Part shown: in pieces, positions 12,592 to 22,666 of the stretch
Numbering within the stretch: position 1 is the stretch's first letter
Layout of the letters: the number at the start of each line of letters is the position of its first letter
Source: Piper betle
Taxonomy: Eukaryota; Streptophyta; Magnoliopsida; Piperales; Piperaceae
DNA length: 64,000 nt
NCBI GenBank assembly: GCA_033002965.1
Contig: JAURVB010000674.1
Span: forward strand, 272,989 to 336,988
Direction of reading: 5' to 3'
Made by a program: the position numbers and the translations under genes
The notes under the pieces: generated by a model
What the model saw: only the letters and a program-made list of their open reading frames with translations
Told to the model about the DNA's origin: nothing
Databases searched by the model: none

Positions 12592-12715
12592 TTTCTTAGA
12601 TTTAAGGTTTAAGCGGAGTCAAATCTGGTGCTGGTTATTACCAAGTGGCTGGATTTGGAGTTGTGAGTAGGTAGGTGGGTTTGGGGAGATTGATTGAGGC
12701 CTTTTTAGTTAAGTA

Positions 12716-12966
12716 ATGGTGTGCCAAGCAGCTAGTAAGACAAGATTCCGGGCGTTGAAATACGAAAATGGGGTTGCTGGAAGTGATACGATAGTTGTGA
12801 GAGTTATAGCATGCTTTCAACCATTGCAGGACTGCCAGGTTTGTGGACTGTTCTTGCCGTTTTATGATGCTCATAATTTTCATCTCTCATGGGTTTCTAA
12901 CCGTTCCTCGTTTTTGGATGTTCTCAGGCTGAGTACTTCCGTCACTTGCTCAAGCCTGTCACGTAA
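12716..12966 (+). CDS. Conserved-peptide uORF of the SAC51/SACL family (53 aa, spliced)
   Basis: Exon 1 (12716-12838) gives 41 codons from MVCQAASKTRFR to RVIACFQPLQDCQ. Exon 2 (12928-12966) adds AEYFRHLLKPVT and a TAA. Splicing is in phase 0 at CAG|gt...ttctcag|GCT. The 53-aa length and the RVIACFQPLQDCQ and YFRHLLKPVT blocks are the hallmark of the conserved uORF in SAC51-type bHLH mRNAs. In Arabidopsis this uORF blocks translation of the main ORF and thermospermine relieves the block. Its ATG has G at -3 and G at +4, better than the main ATG (T at -3), so scanning ribosomes should favour it. Without splicing the frame runs on to 12991 with a different, non-conserved tail, so intron retention would change the regulatory peptide. 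Family identity rests on remembered consensus, not on an alignment. Confidence 0.9.
12839..12927 (+). other. Intron inside the conserved uORF (89 nt)
   Basis: Donor CAG|gtttgtgg and acceptor gatgttctcag|GCT are good plant splice signals. Removing the intron restores the conserved uORF C-terminus exactly, which is strong support for the boundaries. Confidence 0.88.
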
Positions 12967-13080
12967 ATTGGTAGCTGTTTTTATTATTTAAAGTTGTTTA
13001 TTCAAGCTGAAGTTAGTATTTTCTGTAAAAGCCCGTAGTGCGACGAAGAAGTGTAGTTGATAATCGCCGCATCATCTTTG

Positions 13081-13182
13081 GTGAGTTCTTGTTATATAGC
13101 CTATGCGTAATTTTATCTGCAAATTTTGTAGAAATATGCAGATTTTCATGTTTTTGCTTTTTTATTTGTGTGTGTGTTCTAG
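13081..13182 (+). other. Leader intron just before the main ATG (102 nt)
   Basis: Donor ctttg|gtgagttc, then a T-rich tract with tttatttgtgtgtgtgttctag|gtgact at the acceptor. The downstream exon begins at 13183, leaving 25 nt before the main ATG at 13208. Confidence 0.75.
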
Positions 13183-13207
13183 GTGACTAAATCTGTTTAA
13201 AGATTGT

Positions 13208-14173
13208 ATGGGGAGGAGCTACAGTCAGCAGCGGCGTCGCGGGCAATCTAATGATGTAAATACATTGGCCCTTCCAACTGATCTCGGCCTCCCAAATGTT
13301 CCATCCTCGGTTGGCAACCCTTGCAGTGGTGCTACTGGGCTCTTTATGCCAAATTCATGTCGCTGCACTCTGCCACCATCTTATTGTCAGCACCAGGCTG
13401 CTATCAAATCGAAACTTGTTACTACTGTTCCTCGTCAACTTGGTGCAGCTCTCAACTTTGGAGTCTGTAATCCACAGAAAAATCTCTTCATATTTGACCA
13501 TACTGGAAACAGAACAAGCTTGTTTGTCAGTGCACTGGGTCAGCATTTTGAAACCCCCAAATCAGCTGTCCTACCTGAACCCACTTGTAAACATGAAAAC
13601 TTAAGCCTTCCTGCGCTGGAAGAGAAGTCAAGCTGGTGTAAATTGGGTCAAGATGCCATCTCTGGCATGGAGAAGAGTGTAATGCATGAAGACACTGAAG
13701 AACTTGATGCCTTATTGTATTCGGATGATGATATGGATGAGGAAGAGGAAATTAGCACTGGTCATTCTCCATCTCTGGGAGATGCTAAAGAAGTTGTCCG
13801 TGATAACGACGAAGTGGTTAATGTTTCTCCTACCAAAAGAAAGAGAGCTGATGATGAATACTCCGGGTCTTCCCTTATGGATACTGCTGATTCGGGGAAG
13901 CCCGGGGACTTCAGTGACAATGATGCAAACAGTTCTGCTTCTAGTTGCATTCGAGTTAGTACTGGTGATGCTGCACAGCCATGGATTTCCCTGTCCTGTG
14001 GTAGTTACAAAAAAGCAAAGAAGGAGAAAATCAGGGAGACCGTGGGTATCCTTAGGAACATTGTACCCGGAAGTAAGGGTAAAGATGCTACTGTTGTTAT
14101 CGACGAAGCCATCAAATATCTGAAATCACTTAAGCTGAAAGCCATAACTCTCGGAATAGGTGATCTCGCCTAG
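13208..14173 (+). CDS. SAC51-like bHLH transcription factor (321 aa)
   Basis: The coding sequence is one uninterrupted exon. Features in order: an N-terminal region with QQRRRG; a Ser/Cys/Pro-rich middle with no known domain; an acidic stretch around residues 164-181 (EELDALLYSDDDMDEEEE); a PTKRKR nuclear-signal-like motif near 208; and a C-terminal bHLH at about 268-312 (KKAKKEKIRET, ILRNIVPG, then DEAIKYLKSLKLKA). The usual Glu that contacts an E-box is replaced by Lys, so E-box binding is doubtful. Family members are known to act by dimerising with other bHLH proteins, in Arabidopsis with LHW in xylem control. The 53-aa conserved uORF in the leader confirms membership of the SAC51/SACL group. 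Which paralogue (SAC51, SACL1-3) it corresponds to is not resolved. Translation is expected to depend on thermospermine through that uORF. Confidence 0.9.
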   Translation: MGRSYSQQRRRGQSNDVNTLALPTDLGLPNVPSSVGNPCSGATGLFMPNSCRCTLPPSYCQHQAAIKSKLVTTVPRQLGAALNFGVCNPQKNLFIFDHTGNRTSLFVSALGQHFETPKSAVLPEPTCKHENLSLPALEEKSSWCKLGQDAISGMEKSVMHEDTEELDALLYSDDDMDEEEEISTGHSPSLGDAKEVVRDNDEVVNVSPTKRKRADDEYSGSSLMDTADSGKPGDFSDNDANSSASSCIRVSTGDAAQPWISLSCGSYKKAKKEKIRETVGILRNIVPGSKGKDATVVIDEAIKYLKSLKLKAITLGIGDLA

Positions 14174-14394
14174 TCGTGCAATTGTTCTCAGTATAGTTAT
14201 ATAATATAAGTCTACTATACGCTTAATAATGCGTTTCCAAAGTTTCTACAGAGTGTTTGATTGGGTGACATTCTTTGTCAGCCCATGTGGAGTGAATGAT
14301 TGGTATTGTTGAACAAGAGAAGTGGGTTTTTCTTTTAAATGTTGGGGGTGCGGTAGTCATGGAGGGAGTATAGATTGCTATGCACAGTGACTGA

Positions 14395-14400
14395 AATAAA
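14395..14400 (+). terminator. Possible polyadenylation signal of the SAC51-like gene
   Basis: AATAAA lies 222 nt after the stop codon. Plant poly(A) signals are loose, so the true 3' end could differ, for instance in the AT-rich stretch at 14200-14220. Confidence 0.4.
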
Positions 14401-16740
14401 GGGTGGTCTTGTGATATTGGATAGGAAAAGAGGAAAGTTAAAGGAGCTTGGTAGCGTGCGGTTTGGCTTGTTTTGTTTGGTTCGATTGTTGACCGCAATT
14501 GTTTATTTTTCAGCAGCAGAAAGCAATGGAAGTGGGTATGCACGCGCGCTCTGGTGGGACCTTGAATGCTAAAAGGGCTCGTTGAAGTAAGCACAGAGCC
14601 TCTGATTGTCTTCGGTTGTGGTATGCTTTGTTCTCTAATTCCGTAGTTATGTTAAAAAGGATGATAAAGTGACATGGGTACTTGTCTTTTGGTATCTTTG
14701 CTGCGCAACCCATTTGATCGTTTGAAATGCTGTGTAAAAGTTGGTGATTTCTAGCTGCTGCGCAACCCATTATATTCGAATTTTTATGCACCCCTTTCTA
14801 TGATGGTGATTGTGGCAAACTAATATGTAGTGAGTGGTCTCTTTTTAGGTTTTTGCGTTGCTGTGATCTTTAGGGTGCAAGAAATACGTAAGTTCATGTT
14901 TGTTATAAACTATCTATTGCCTTTTTTTCTATTTTTCAATTTAGCGACCAAACGAAAGGATGTAGCTCCAAAGTAACTTTTTTAGACTTGTTAGTAGGTC
15001 TGGGCACGAGTTGCTTTAGCTTGGGAGCTTTTCTGACCCAGATCGGCTCATCTCAAACTTTATTTATTTTAAGCTCAAACCCTAAATTTGATATTAAAAA
15101 ACTTGGCCCGAGTCAGTTTCCAAATTATATCCGAGTTATAGCAAATTTGAATTAATTTGACTGGAAAAAATTGATTTGGCTTAAAATAGGCTTTAGTCAA
15201 TTCGATGTCGATCATTGATATTTCTCACTTTACCCATGTATGGGTAATATAATATTTAAAATGATAATTTGTAAGAAAATAATTAAGTTAAAATAATTTA
15301 ATATTCATTATACGGGCATGAGAAGAATATTATCTATATTCTTACAATAAAAATTAATTAAAATATATTATATATGTTAATTAAAAATTAATAAAATTTG
15401 ATTTTTTGTATTATTTTTAACAAAAAATTGATTTTTTAAATATTTTATATTAAAAAGAACAAAATAGATCTTTTAGTTTATGATGCTAAAACTCAAATAG
15501 GTACTATTATTGATTCAGAAACTCAAATTAAAAGTACTCAACTTAAAACTTTATAATTTGAAACTTTATTTATTTATCAAATTGAGCGAACTTGACTTTG
15601 GCAAACTTCATTCTACTCGGCTGGTGCCCAGCCTTGCTTGTTAGTTCTAGTCTAACTAGCGAATGGAGCTAGAGCATATGCGTGCTAGAACTCGACTTGT
15701 CCTAGTTCATAGATTGTTTAAACTATAGTTCATAAGTCATTCAAACTTGATTAAACTTCACACCAGCTAGTTCATAAATCACTTGAATTTGGTTAAGCTT
15801 GAATGCTATCACGAGAGCATGATTGAACTTGGCTCAAATTTAGATTAAAATCGAACTTGGATATTTTAAATAACAAGCAAGCTCGAACCTAGAGTTGGAT
15901 TATTTGTTAAGAAATTTTAAGTAATAAATATCCAGTTCTCTTATAATATTGTTCTGTATTTGCATGTCATATGCTAGATATGTACAATATTTACAAAACA
16001 TATTAATTTTTCTAGTATAAAATTTACGGGGATGCATTGATGAAAAACAAAATAATCAACTGAGGCAACTCCTTTATCTACTTATGTTAATAAAAAGGGA
16101 ATTTAATAGTGACATTTAATTAAAAATAAGAAATCTAACTAATCAAAATATAGTAAAAAAATAGTAAATTAAATTATAATAATTTATATTTTCATTTGGA
16201 TAGAGTTTTAAAATCAATCAAAATCTCCATTTAAAATATTAAATTACTGACATCTGACTCATCATTATTAAACAAGGTTTTATATATAAAATAAAAATTT
16301 ATGTGTAATATAAGTCGGCTCACTTTGCCAAATTTTTATAAAGGACCACTTTTAAATAATTGAAATCACTAAGACTACCTTCAAAATATGAGAATCGCCT
16401 ATTGTAATAAACCTTCAAAACGGGAGAATCACCTATTGTAATGACTATTATATATGATCATCTGCTTAAAAAAATCAACTCCTATCACCGACCGTAAGAG
16501 GAAAAAATACCCATTTTTAATTTGCACTGGTCAATCAAGCTATATTATAAGAAGGGATGAATCTGATTAATTTTAATTATTAATAGTGATTCTTCTTGTA
16601 GCAAAACTATATGATTCTTAAAAGGACGTGGTCACATTTGTCCCTACCGTTGTTTTGAGAGTCTGTTAGAGGAAATAGATGTGAGAATTCAAAAGCAAAG
16701 CATTAGTAGCCGAAAGTTGACATTGTTTAGTAAATACCTA
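14401..16740. other. 3' flank and AT-rich spacer, no gene seen
   Basis: 14401-14900 may still be untranslated region. From about 15000 the sequence is AT-rich, with a repetitive stretch at 15640-15880 of loosely repeated cttgaacttgg/ttcataa motifs. Nothing codes for a recognisable protein. Confidence 0.5.
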
Positions 16741-16743
16741 TAC

Positions 16744-17570
16744 ACTACGAGCAAATATTTCTTCACCAACTTCATGAAATAGTCAAACTAAGTTGCCCTT
16801 GATGCACTTAGTTGACTAACTTGAGATGTGCAATGTGATTCACCCCTTCGTCATATTTCTTGGCGATGGTTGCTCTTTCAAAAGAGTAATGCCATGAATG
16901 CTCTTTCGTTGCTCTTACAGGTAATATTCTATCTTTTTTTCAACATATGTAATATTCTTTCCTTATAAAAACATACTATTTATTGCCATGTTCATCTTTT
17001 CTCCAAAAGCCTTTTCAGTTATATATTCTAATTTTTCACGATCTTGATATAGAATCACAGGAAAATAAATAGTGAAAACTAAGGACTATTGATTTATTTT
17101 TATAAAATACCCTTTCATCAAACGGTATGAACTTTTAAATTATGGGTATGATTTTTCAGTACAGATGCAATTTTCCATATTGATACCAGTTTAAATAGAC
17201 ATCATAAAAAAAGCTCCAGCATATTATTAGAAAATAAATGTTGGGATTATACAATGGCATTGAAAATTAGCAACAGCAAAACTTTCTATGTGCGACGAAT
17301 ATAACCGATGCTAATAGGCATTGGAGTATCGAATACAAAAAATCTGAAACACACACCTTGATGCAAATAAAATTGCATCTGAAATCGATGCATTTAGTTT
17401 TGAATCGGAAAATTCCGATGCAGATGGTATACAATTCGATACAAACTTGACCAGAAGTTATACCACTGAGGGCATCCGATTGTTCCGATGTAATTACTTT
17501 TTTCTGATGCAGTTTGCAAGATTTAAAGCAACATAGACGCATTGGAATTTCTATAGCTATTCTGATGCAC
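16744..17570 (+). mobile_element. Possible end of a CACTA-type transposon
   Basis: CACTACGAGCAAATATTTC at 16744 looks like a CACTA-superfamily terminus. At 17260-17565 there are many short copies of ccgatgc, ctgatgc and tcgatgc in both orientations, the kind of clustered subterminal motif CACTA transposases bind. The matching opposite terminus was not found, so the element is partial or misassigned. Similar gatgc motifs occur at 31370-31430 and 32560-32700. Confidence 0.35.
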
Positions 17571-17907
17571 TTTTAAATTAAAAATTAGTTTTCACCTTTT
17601 TTGTGAAATAGTACATTCCTATAATTAAATATATAAAAAAAATATATTAAAATTCCATCATACTAAACTGCCTAAGAAAATTACTAAATTAAGAACTAGA
17701 GTTAAATTGTTCAAAATGACAATAAAGTAGCGTTTAATAAAATATTAAAATTCGACTACTAATATAATCATAAAGCACGCCAAACTACATAATATGTAGC
17801 CCATCATCATCATCATCCCCACTATATTGTGGGCTCAAATTCTATACTCGTCGGCCATGTTCGTGGTCTATAATTTGCATCATTTGTCTGTCCCTATCTA
17901 TTGCAGC

Positions 17908-18195
17908 CTAAGAAAGTTCAGTGTGGATAGCTGTCATCTCTGCTATAACAGCATAATTAATCATGTATTTAATAGTATCATGGTTTAACTGATGATCTCG
18001 CCTTCGTAATGACGACTCATAAATTACTGCTCGAAGTCGAGTGATAGCTCCTATACATCTGTGAATAAGAGCATCAACATCTTCCATAGAAGGGTCTGGT
18101 GGATGAGCATCAACATTTTCTCCTAATTCCACGACAGGGTAGATCCAAAGCTCTCGATTTAGATCTACTTTTAACCTGTCAAACGCATACAACAT
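17908..18195 (-). CDS. Uncharacterised 95-codon open frame
   Basis: The frame starts MLYAFDRLKVDLNRE and contains PPDPSMEDVDALIHRC and RRRDHQLNHDTIKY, then ends TAIHTELS. The composition is protein-like: mixed charges, no low complexity and predicted helices. It may be an exon or a transposon-gene remnant, given its place next to CACTA-like sequence and an LTR. I recognise no family. No promoter or splice context was identified. Confidence 0.3.
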   Translation of the reverse strand: MLYAFDRLKVDLNRELWIYPVVELGENVDAHPPDPSMEDVDALIHRCIGAITRLRAVIYESSLRRRDHQLNHDTIKYMINYAVIAEMTAIHTELS

Positions 18196-18360
18196 TTATT
18201 AATGTAAATTGTACCATCTCACATACTTAAAAAGCTACTATAAGCAAAAATTTTTAATTTCAACTAACACACATGTTCATTTCAAAAAGTTATACACACA
18301 AATTCTTAGTAATTATAATTGTAACTAAATAATAAAAATAATTTAGGCAAGTATAAAGTA

Positions 18361-21300
18361 TAAAACTCTGGCTTTTCCCCTGATGGTTTTAGTTTTGGTT
18401 CAGGCTTGACCCAAATCATGTATGTATGGTATAATATATGGGACCCACAACTTTAATATCCCCAAATGCTTGGTGTTGCCCGGCTAAACACTAATATCGT
18501 CTCATCTCTTATTTTTATATTTTTGCCGTGTTGAGTCTATTTTGGTTTAAAATTAGAGGCTCCCGCGAGTCTAGATTGCTTGTTGTGTGTTTGGAACCCT
18601 CTTTGGACAATTTTAACCCAAGGAAGACCCACATCATATTTCTCAAGATCGCCTGGGCCACCCTACTGTTTCCACCTAGGGGTGCCAAACTGTACTAGCA
18701 CAAAGGCACCTTGCCAACGCCCTTGCACTGGTGCCTTATAGTTTTTCTTGCTTTAGTTTGGAAGCAAGGGCCCCCTCCTAGCATCCAATTAGGGTTTTGG
18801 GAGTATTTTGGCCAGTGCAAAGGCACGATAGTACCCTTGCGCCCAGCCCTTACCCTGTGGTTTGGTTCAGCTCGGCCATATTGCGCATGTGGTCCAGCCC
18901 ATGTTTTCCTTGGTCTTGCTTGTGGAGGCCAACACCCTTGTGCTAGAGCTGAAAAATTGGCTATAGATAGAAGTCATTCTCCATGCTTGTCACCCCTTTA
19001 CTCCACTCCTTCGACTTCCAAGTTCTACCCTTCCTTCCTTACTTTCTTCTCAGACCTTTCTTGCATCTCCCAGCCCTCTCCAAGCATAGCCAAGCTCTTT
19101 GGGTCGTAGGTCTTGGGTAAGAAACTCTAAGAGTCCTCCCATAGGAATCGGTTGAGGTAAAGATCTCACCTTTACGCCCTTAACCCTATGTTTTGTCCCA
19201 GTTGTTTGTGGATCTGTGTGTATTTTCATTTTTCCACATTTTTTTGTGGTAGATATACTTGTTAGGAGTAGATAAGTTTTTGTTTCATGATTTAGTATGC
19301 GTAAAAAAATAGATATGCACTTTTCATCATGATACGCTCACTTGTACACACTATTTCAGTAGATATTTTATATCTCATGCTGTAGTTCATGTTTTTGCAT
19401 GATTCTTATTTTGAAATGTTCATAAGAGAAAGATATACGAGTTTCAAGAAGAATGTTTAGTGTGATATGGCCTGTATGAACATGTATGGGTGACAAAATT
19501 AGCGAAAGGTGGTGGTTTTACTGCTTTTGGTATCCTACCCCGCCACTTTCCCCAATTTTTGGACCTTTTTTAAAGTAGTGTTTGGATGCAATCCTTTTCA
19601 TGTTTAAATTTGTTGATGTTGTATATTTTGTGTTAAAATACCATGCTAAGATAACTTCAATAAGGCTTGAACAAAAACCCTAAATGCATTGTGTGCTTGT
19701 TGTGCTATTGCAATGATTTGCCATGATCAAAGATTATGCTCATCGGTGAGCTTGCTAAAAAAACATTTTAAAATCTGTAAAAATTATCTTAAGACTTAAT
19801 GAGTGTGTACTAGAAATATCTAAAATTTGGGCTAAGTTAAAAACATCTAGGTGGCTAGTTACTCTGGTTTTGTGGAGTGTATAGGAATGTAAGATGCAAC
19901 CCTAGTTCCCTAGATTTGGTTACGAAATCCTAAAGCATAGCTATTTGGCAGTGAAATTGCATGAAATTTCACCCAAATCTTAAGATGTACCCCAACAACG
20001 CCATTTTAAAATTTGAGAGCCAATGGCTAAGTAGATTTTTCGGTAGAAATTCCCCAAACTATATATGTCCAACCAACTCTAGAAAAGTCCTAGCCAATGC
20101 CTCCCATTATTGAGACCACATAGGCCCAAAAACTTGGAGCTTGGACCTGAAGAATTTAGAGGATTCAAGCAAACGGTGTTGGTTAACTTTTCTATTTTAC
20201 CCCGGCCTATTTGGAGTCTCCAAGCCAATGAACAAGAGTTAGAAAAATTGATGTGCAGCCCTAGAACAGCGTTCTCAACACTTTAGCTCGACTTTAGTAG
20301 GCCTAGTTTACCTTGTTGGACCATGAAACGACTCTTGATAATTTTTTTGTCTAACCCTTAGAGTGTCAGGGCCCGTCATTCTGAATTTTATCCCATGTGG
20401 ATATTGTTTGGTCAGTCTGAATCATCCAGTTAAGTCCATTTGACGAAACCCAAAGTATGAGAATTTTCACTATGAGTACTTGCAACCCTAAACCTTAATT
20501 AAGGTTACTCATGAGGATTAACATATCATTAAGTAAGATGATTAAGTTAATTAAGTCTCTTAGTGTATGTGCTTGTGTTGAGGCCTTGCCTCATTTTGCA
20601 TACTAATGTGATCTGGGGGTGATTTGGGTTTAATCTCTTTGTTAGGATACACGGAGTGAGCTCACGGAGTTAGGATGAGGAGTTCGACTCATCAGATTCG
20701 TAGTAATCTTCTGCTTGGCCCTATGAGTGAGGTCTTCACTGATTTTTAGATGTAGGACGGTGTTAACGGCATTAATCGGATCTCTTCAATGCCAGTTCAT
20801 TTTCTAGTTTAATTAAACTTCAAGGATGGGATCTCTTGATGGTTTTCGAATTGAAAGATCCATAAAGCTTATGATATAAGCCTCTTTCAAAGCTTACTAT
20901 ATAACAAAGGAGAGAGTGAGTGGTACAAAGATGTATGCATTGTATTAGTACTCCTTTACACCCTACAATAGTGCAAACTATGAGGGTATTCTGAATGCAG
21001 TGCATTTCCAATAACTAACCTAACACTGTTTCAGGCCATTGAGTAGAGTGACAGGCAATAAATGGAGGTTGTGAGGAACAAAAGTATGTATGTATGTCCG
21101 AAGCCGTTGCATTAATCCGACATCATTTTATGATATTTGGCTGTGTTGGCCTAAGCTTACTATTTGTGATATATTTTAAAAGTTTCATAGTTTCTCGTCG
21201 GTATTGAGGAATTTATTGATCAATATTGTTTATTGGTAGTTATTTTCGGTTTGGTAATTAATTTTTTTAATTACTAACGATTTTTCTATATCTATGTAGG

Positions 21301-21730
21301 TGTCTATCCTTGTAAGTGGTTAGTGTAGGTGGATGGATAGATAGGCTAATGGTGGGCAGTGGTACTCTACGTTGATGTACTATGCGTGACTTTGCCATAT
21401 CATACCGTACTTATGTATTTTTTGGATTTTACTTATGTATTTTGGGGATCTAACTTGATGTGATATTGGGAACTACGAGATTGTGACATGTCTCATGTTG
21501 TGGGTGGGTGCTCTACTGCTTATATGGTCATGTCAGATGTGTTATGTGTGATTTGTGTCTTATTATTTTATTATTATTATTGATGTGTAGAGTATTAACT
21601 TTGAGGAAAAGGCTAACAATCATTTACATGGTGTATAAGCCTTAAAGTCTTGGAATATGATGAGGAACATTTTAGGCATGCTAAACATATTTTGATGCAG
21701 TTGTGTGTGTATGATAAAGAAATGTAGATG
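18361..21730 (+). repeat. LTR of gypsy family A, forward copy 1
   Basis: This region aligns by eye, in order and over its whole length, with the reverse-strand LTR of gypsy A (49592-47378 plus 44613-44334). Shared landmarks are ttgtgtgtttggaaccc near 18580, the (C/T)TATAnATAGAAG promoter-like block at 18960, ttgttaggagtagata near 19259, taggtggatggata near 21325, and ataagccttaaagtcttggaat near 21637. No internal domain follows, so it may be a solo or truncated LTR. A 132-codon frame inside it (18711-19109) is not a gene. Confidence 0.62.
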
Positions 21731-22666
21731 AGAGAAGCTTACAATTCACACCACTCGAAGGGTTTACGTGAAGACCAAGTGTCCGGGTATGATGATCTAG
21801 CACTTGACACCTCTATGTTTATTTTTAATTGCGGGGTATGTGGAATAAGTAATCATGACCCAATATTTACTTTACCCAGTTCTTACTTTATCGCAAGCTC
21901 AACATGATCTAAGAATAAGTACCTAACTTGAAGGTTGGAACTAAGTATAAGAAGTGGTTCATGCATCAACATTACGAAAAGCTTAACTTTTTAGCTGCAT
22001 TGGGCATGTTGCTTCATATAGCATTTCATATGTAAAGTCACCCATTTAGTGTCCAGGTAAGTGCTGTCTTTCCCCTAACTTGGAGTTGTCATGTTAGGAG
22101 CTTTAAGCATAAAAGCCTTCCTCTTGTAGTATGATTAACATGCATTTGTAAGCCCTATAAGGCTACCGTCTTAAGCCTTTGTAATAATCTTACCTAAAGT
22201 GCAACATGGTGGACCTAAGTTATCACTTCAAAATCTTCGTTAAGCAATTTGAATATCATTATACACAACCCCGCTAATAAATTAGATCTTTATAAGGAGT
22301 CATTAGATGTGAGACTAAGTTTGGTTCATCACAATCCGCCCACCTTAAGAAATTTTCTCTTCGAAATTCTTATACCAGGGCTGTAGCTAGCAGCCTAGCC
22401 AATGCTCTCCTTGGCTCGTGGCAAGTAGTTTAGCCTACATTCTTAGTCCTGATTACCATTCAATATGGAACTAGGTTGCTCTGATACTATATATATAACA
22501 ACCCACACTAAAGTGCAAATTAATGAACTTCTTTTTAAAAAATGTTAACTGAAGTTTAAGATCTATATTCCATTTCCACTAATAAAGTAGATCTTACTCT
22601 AACATGTATTAGACACGGAGACTAAGTTGAGAGATCTAACAATATTTGATAAACCCAACTTAGTTC
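21731..22666 (-). repeat. Retroelement leader remnant with PBS-like site
   Basis: At 22478-22489 the reverse strand reads TAGTATCAGAGC, one base from the tRNA-Met primer site TGGTATCAGAGC. It is followed at higher coordinates by a sequence like the LTR ends at 37513 and 38556 (taacaacccacac, gtgcaaattaatgaactt). The stretch to its left (22060-22390) would be the leader of that reverse-strand element. No coding sequence is visible. Confidence 0.4.

Larger units (their letters stand above)
11700..13207 (+). other. Long 5' leader of the SAC51-like gene, with introns
   Basis: The region between the likely transcription start and the main ATG is about 1.5 kb and must be spliced. A good acceptor (ttgattgttttgcag) ends a first intron at 12281; its donor cannot be fixed (gtaaga near 12006 is one candidate). 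A second intron at 12839-12927 splits the conserved uORF. A third at 13081-13182 (gtgagttc...tgttctag) lies 25 nt before the main ATG. A (CT)n tract at 12120-12142 lies in the putative first intron. After splicing the leader still holds at least four uORFs, all stopping before the main ATG. Confidence 0.65.

Noticed and set aside
13296..14123. Long alternative-frame ORFs overlapping the bHLH gene
   Set aside because: Shadows of the real coding frame. Their translations have no bHLH or other domain.
18711..19109. 132-codon forward ORF
   Set aside because: Lies wholly inside an LTR whose relatives at 34.8 kb and 49 kb do not keep the frame.
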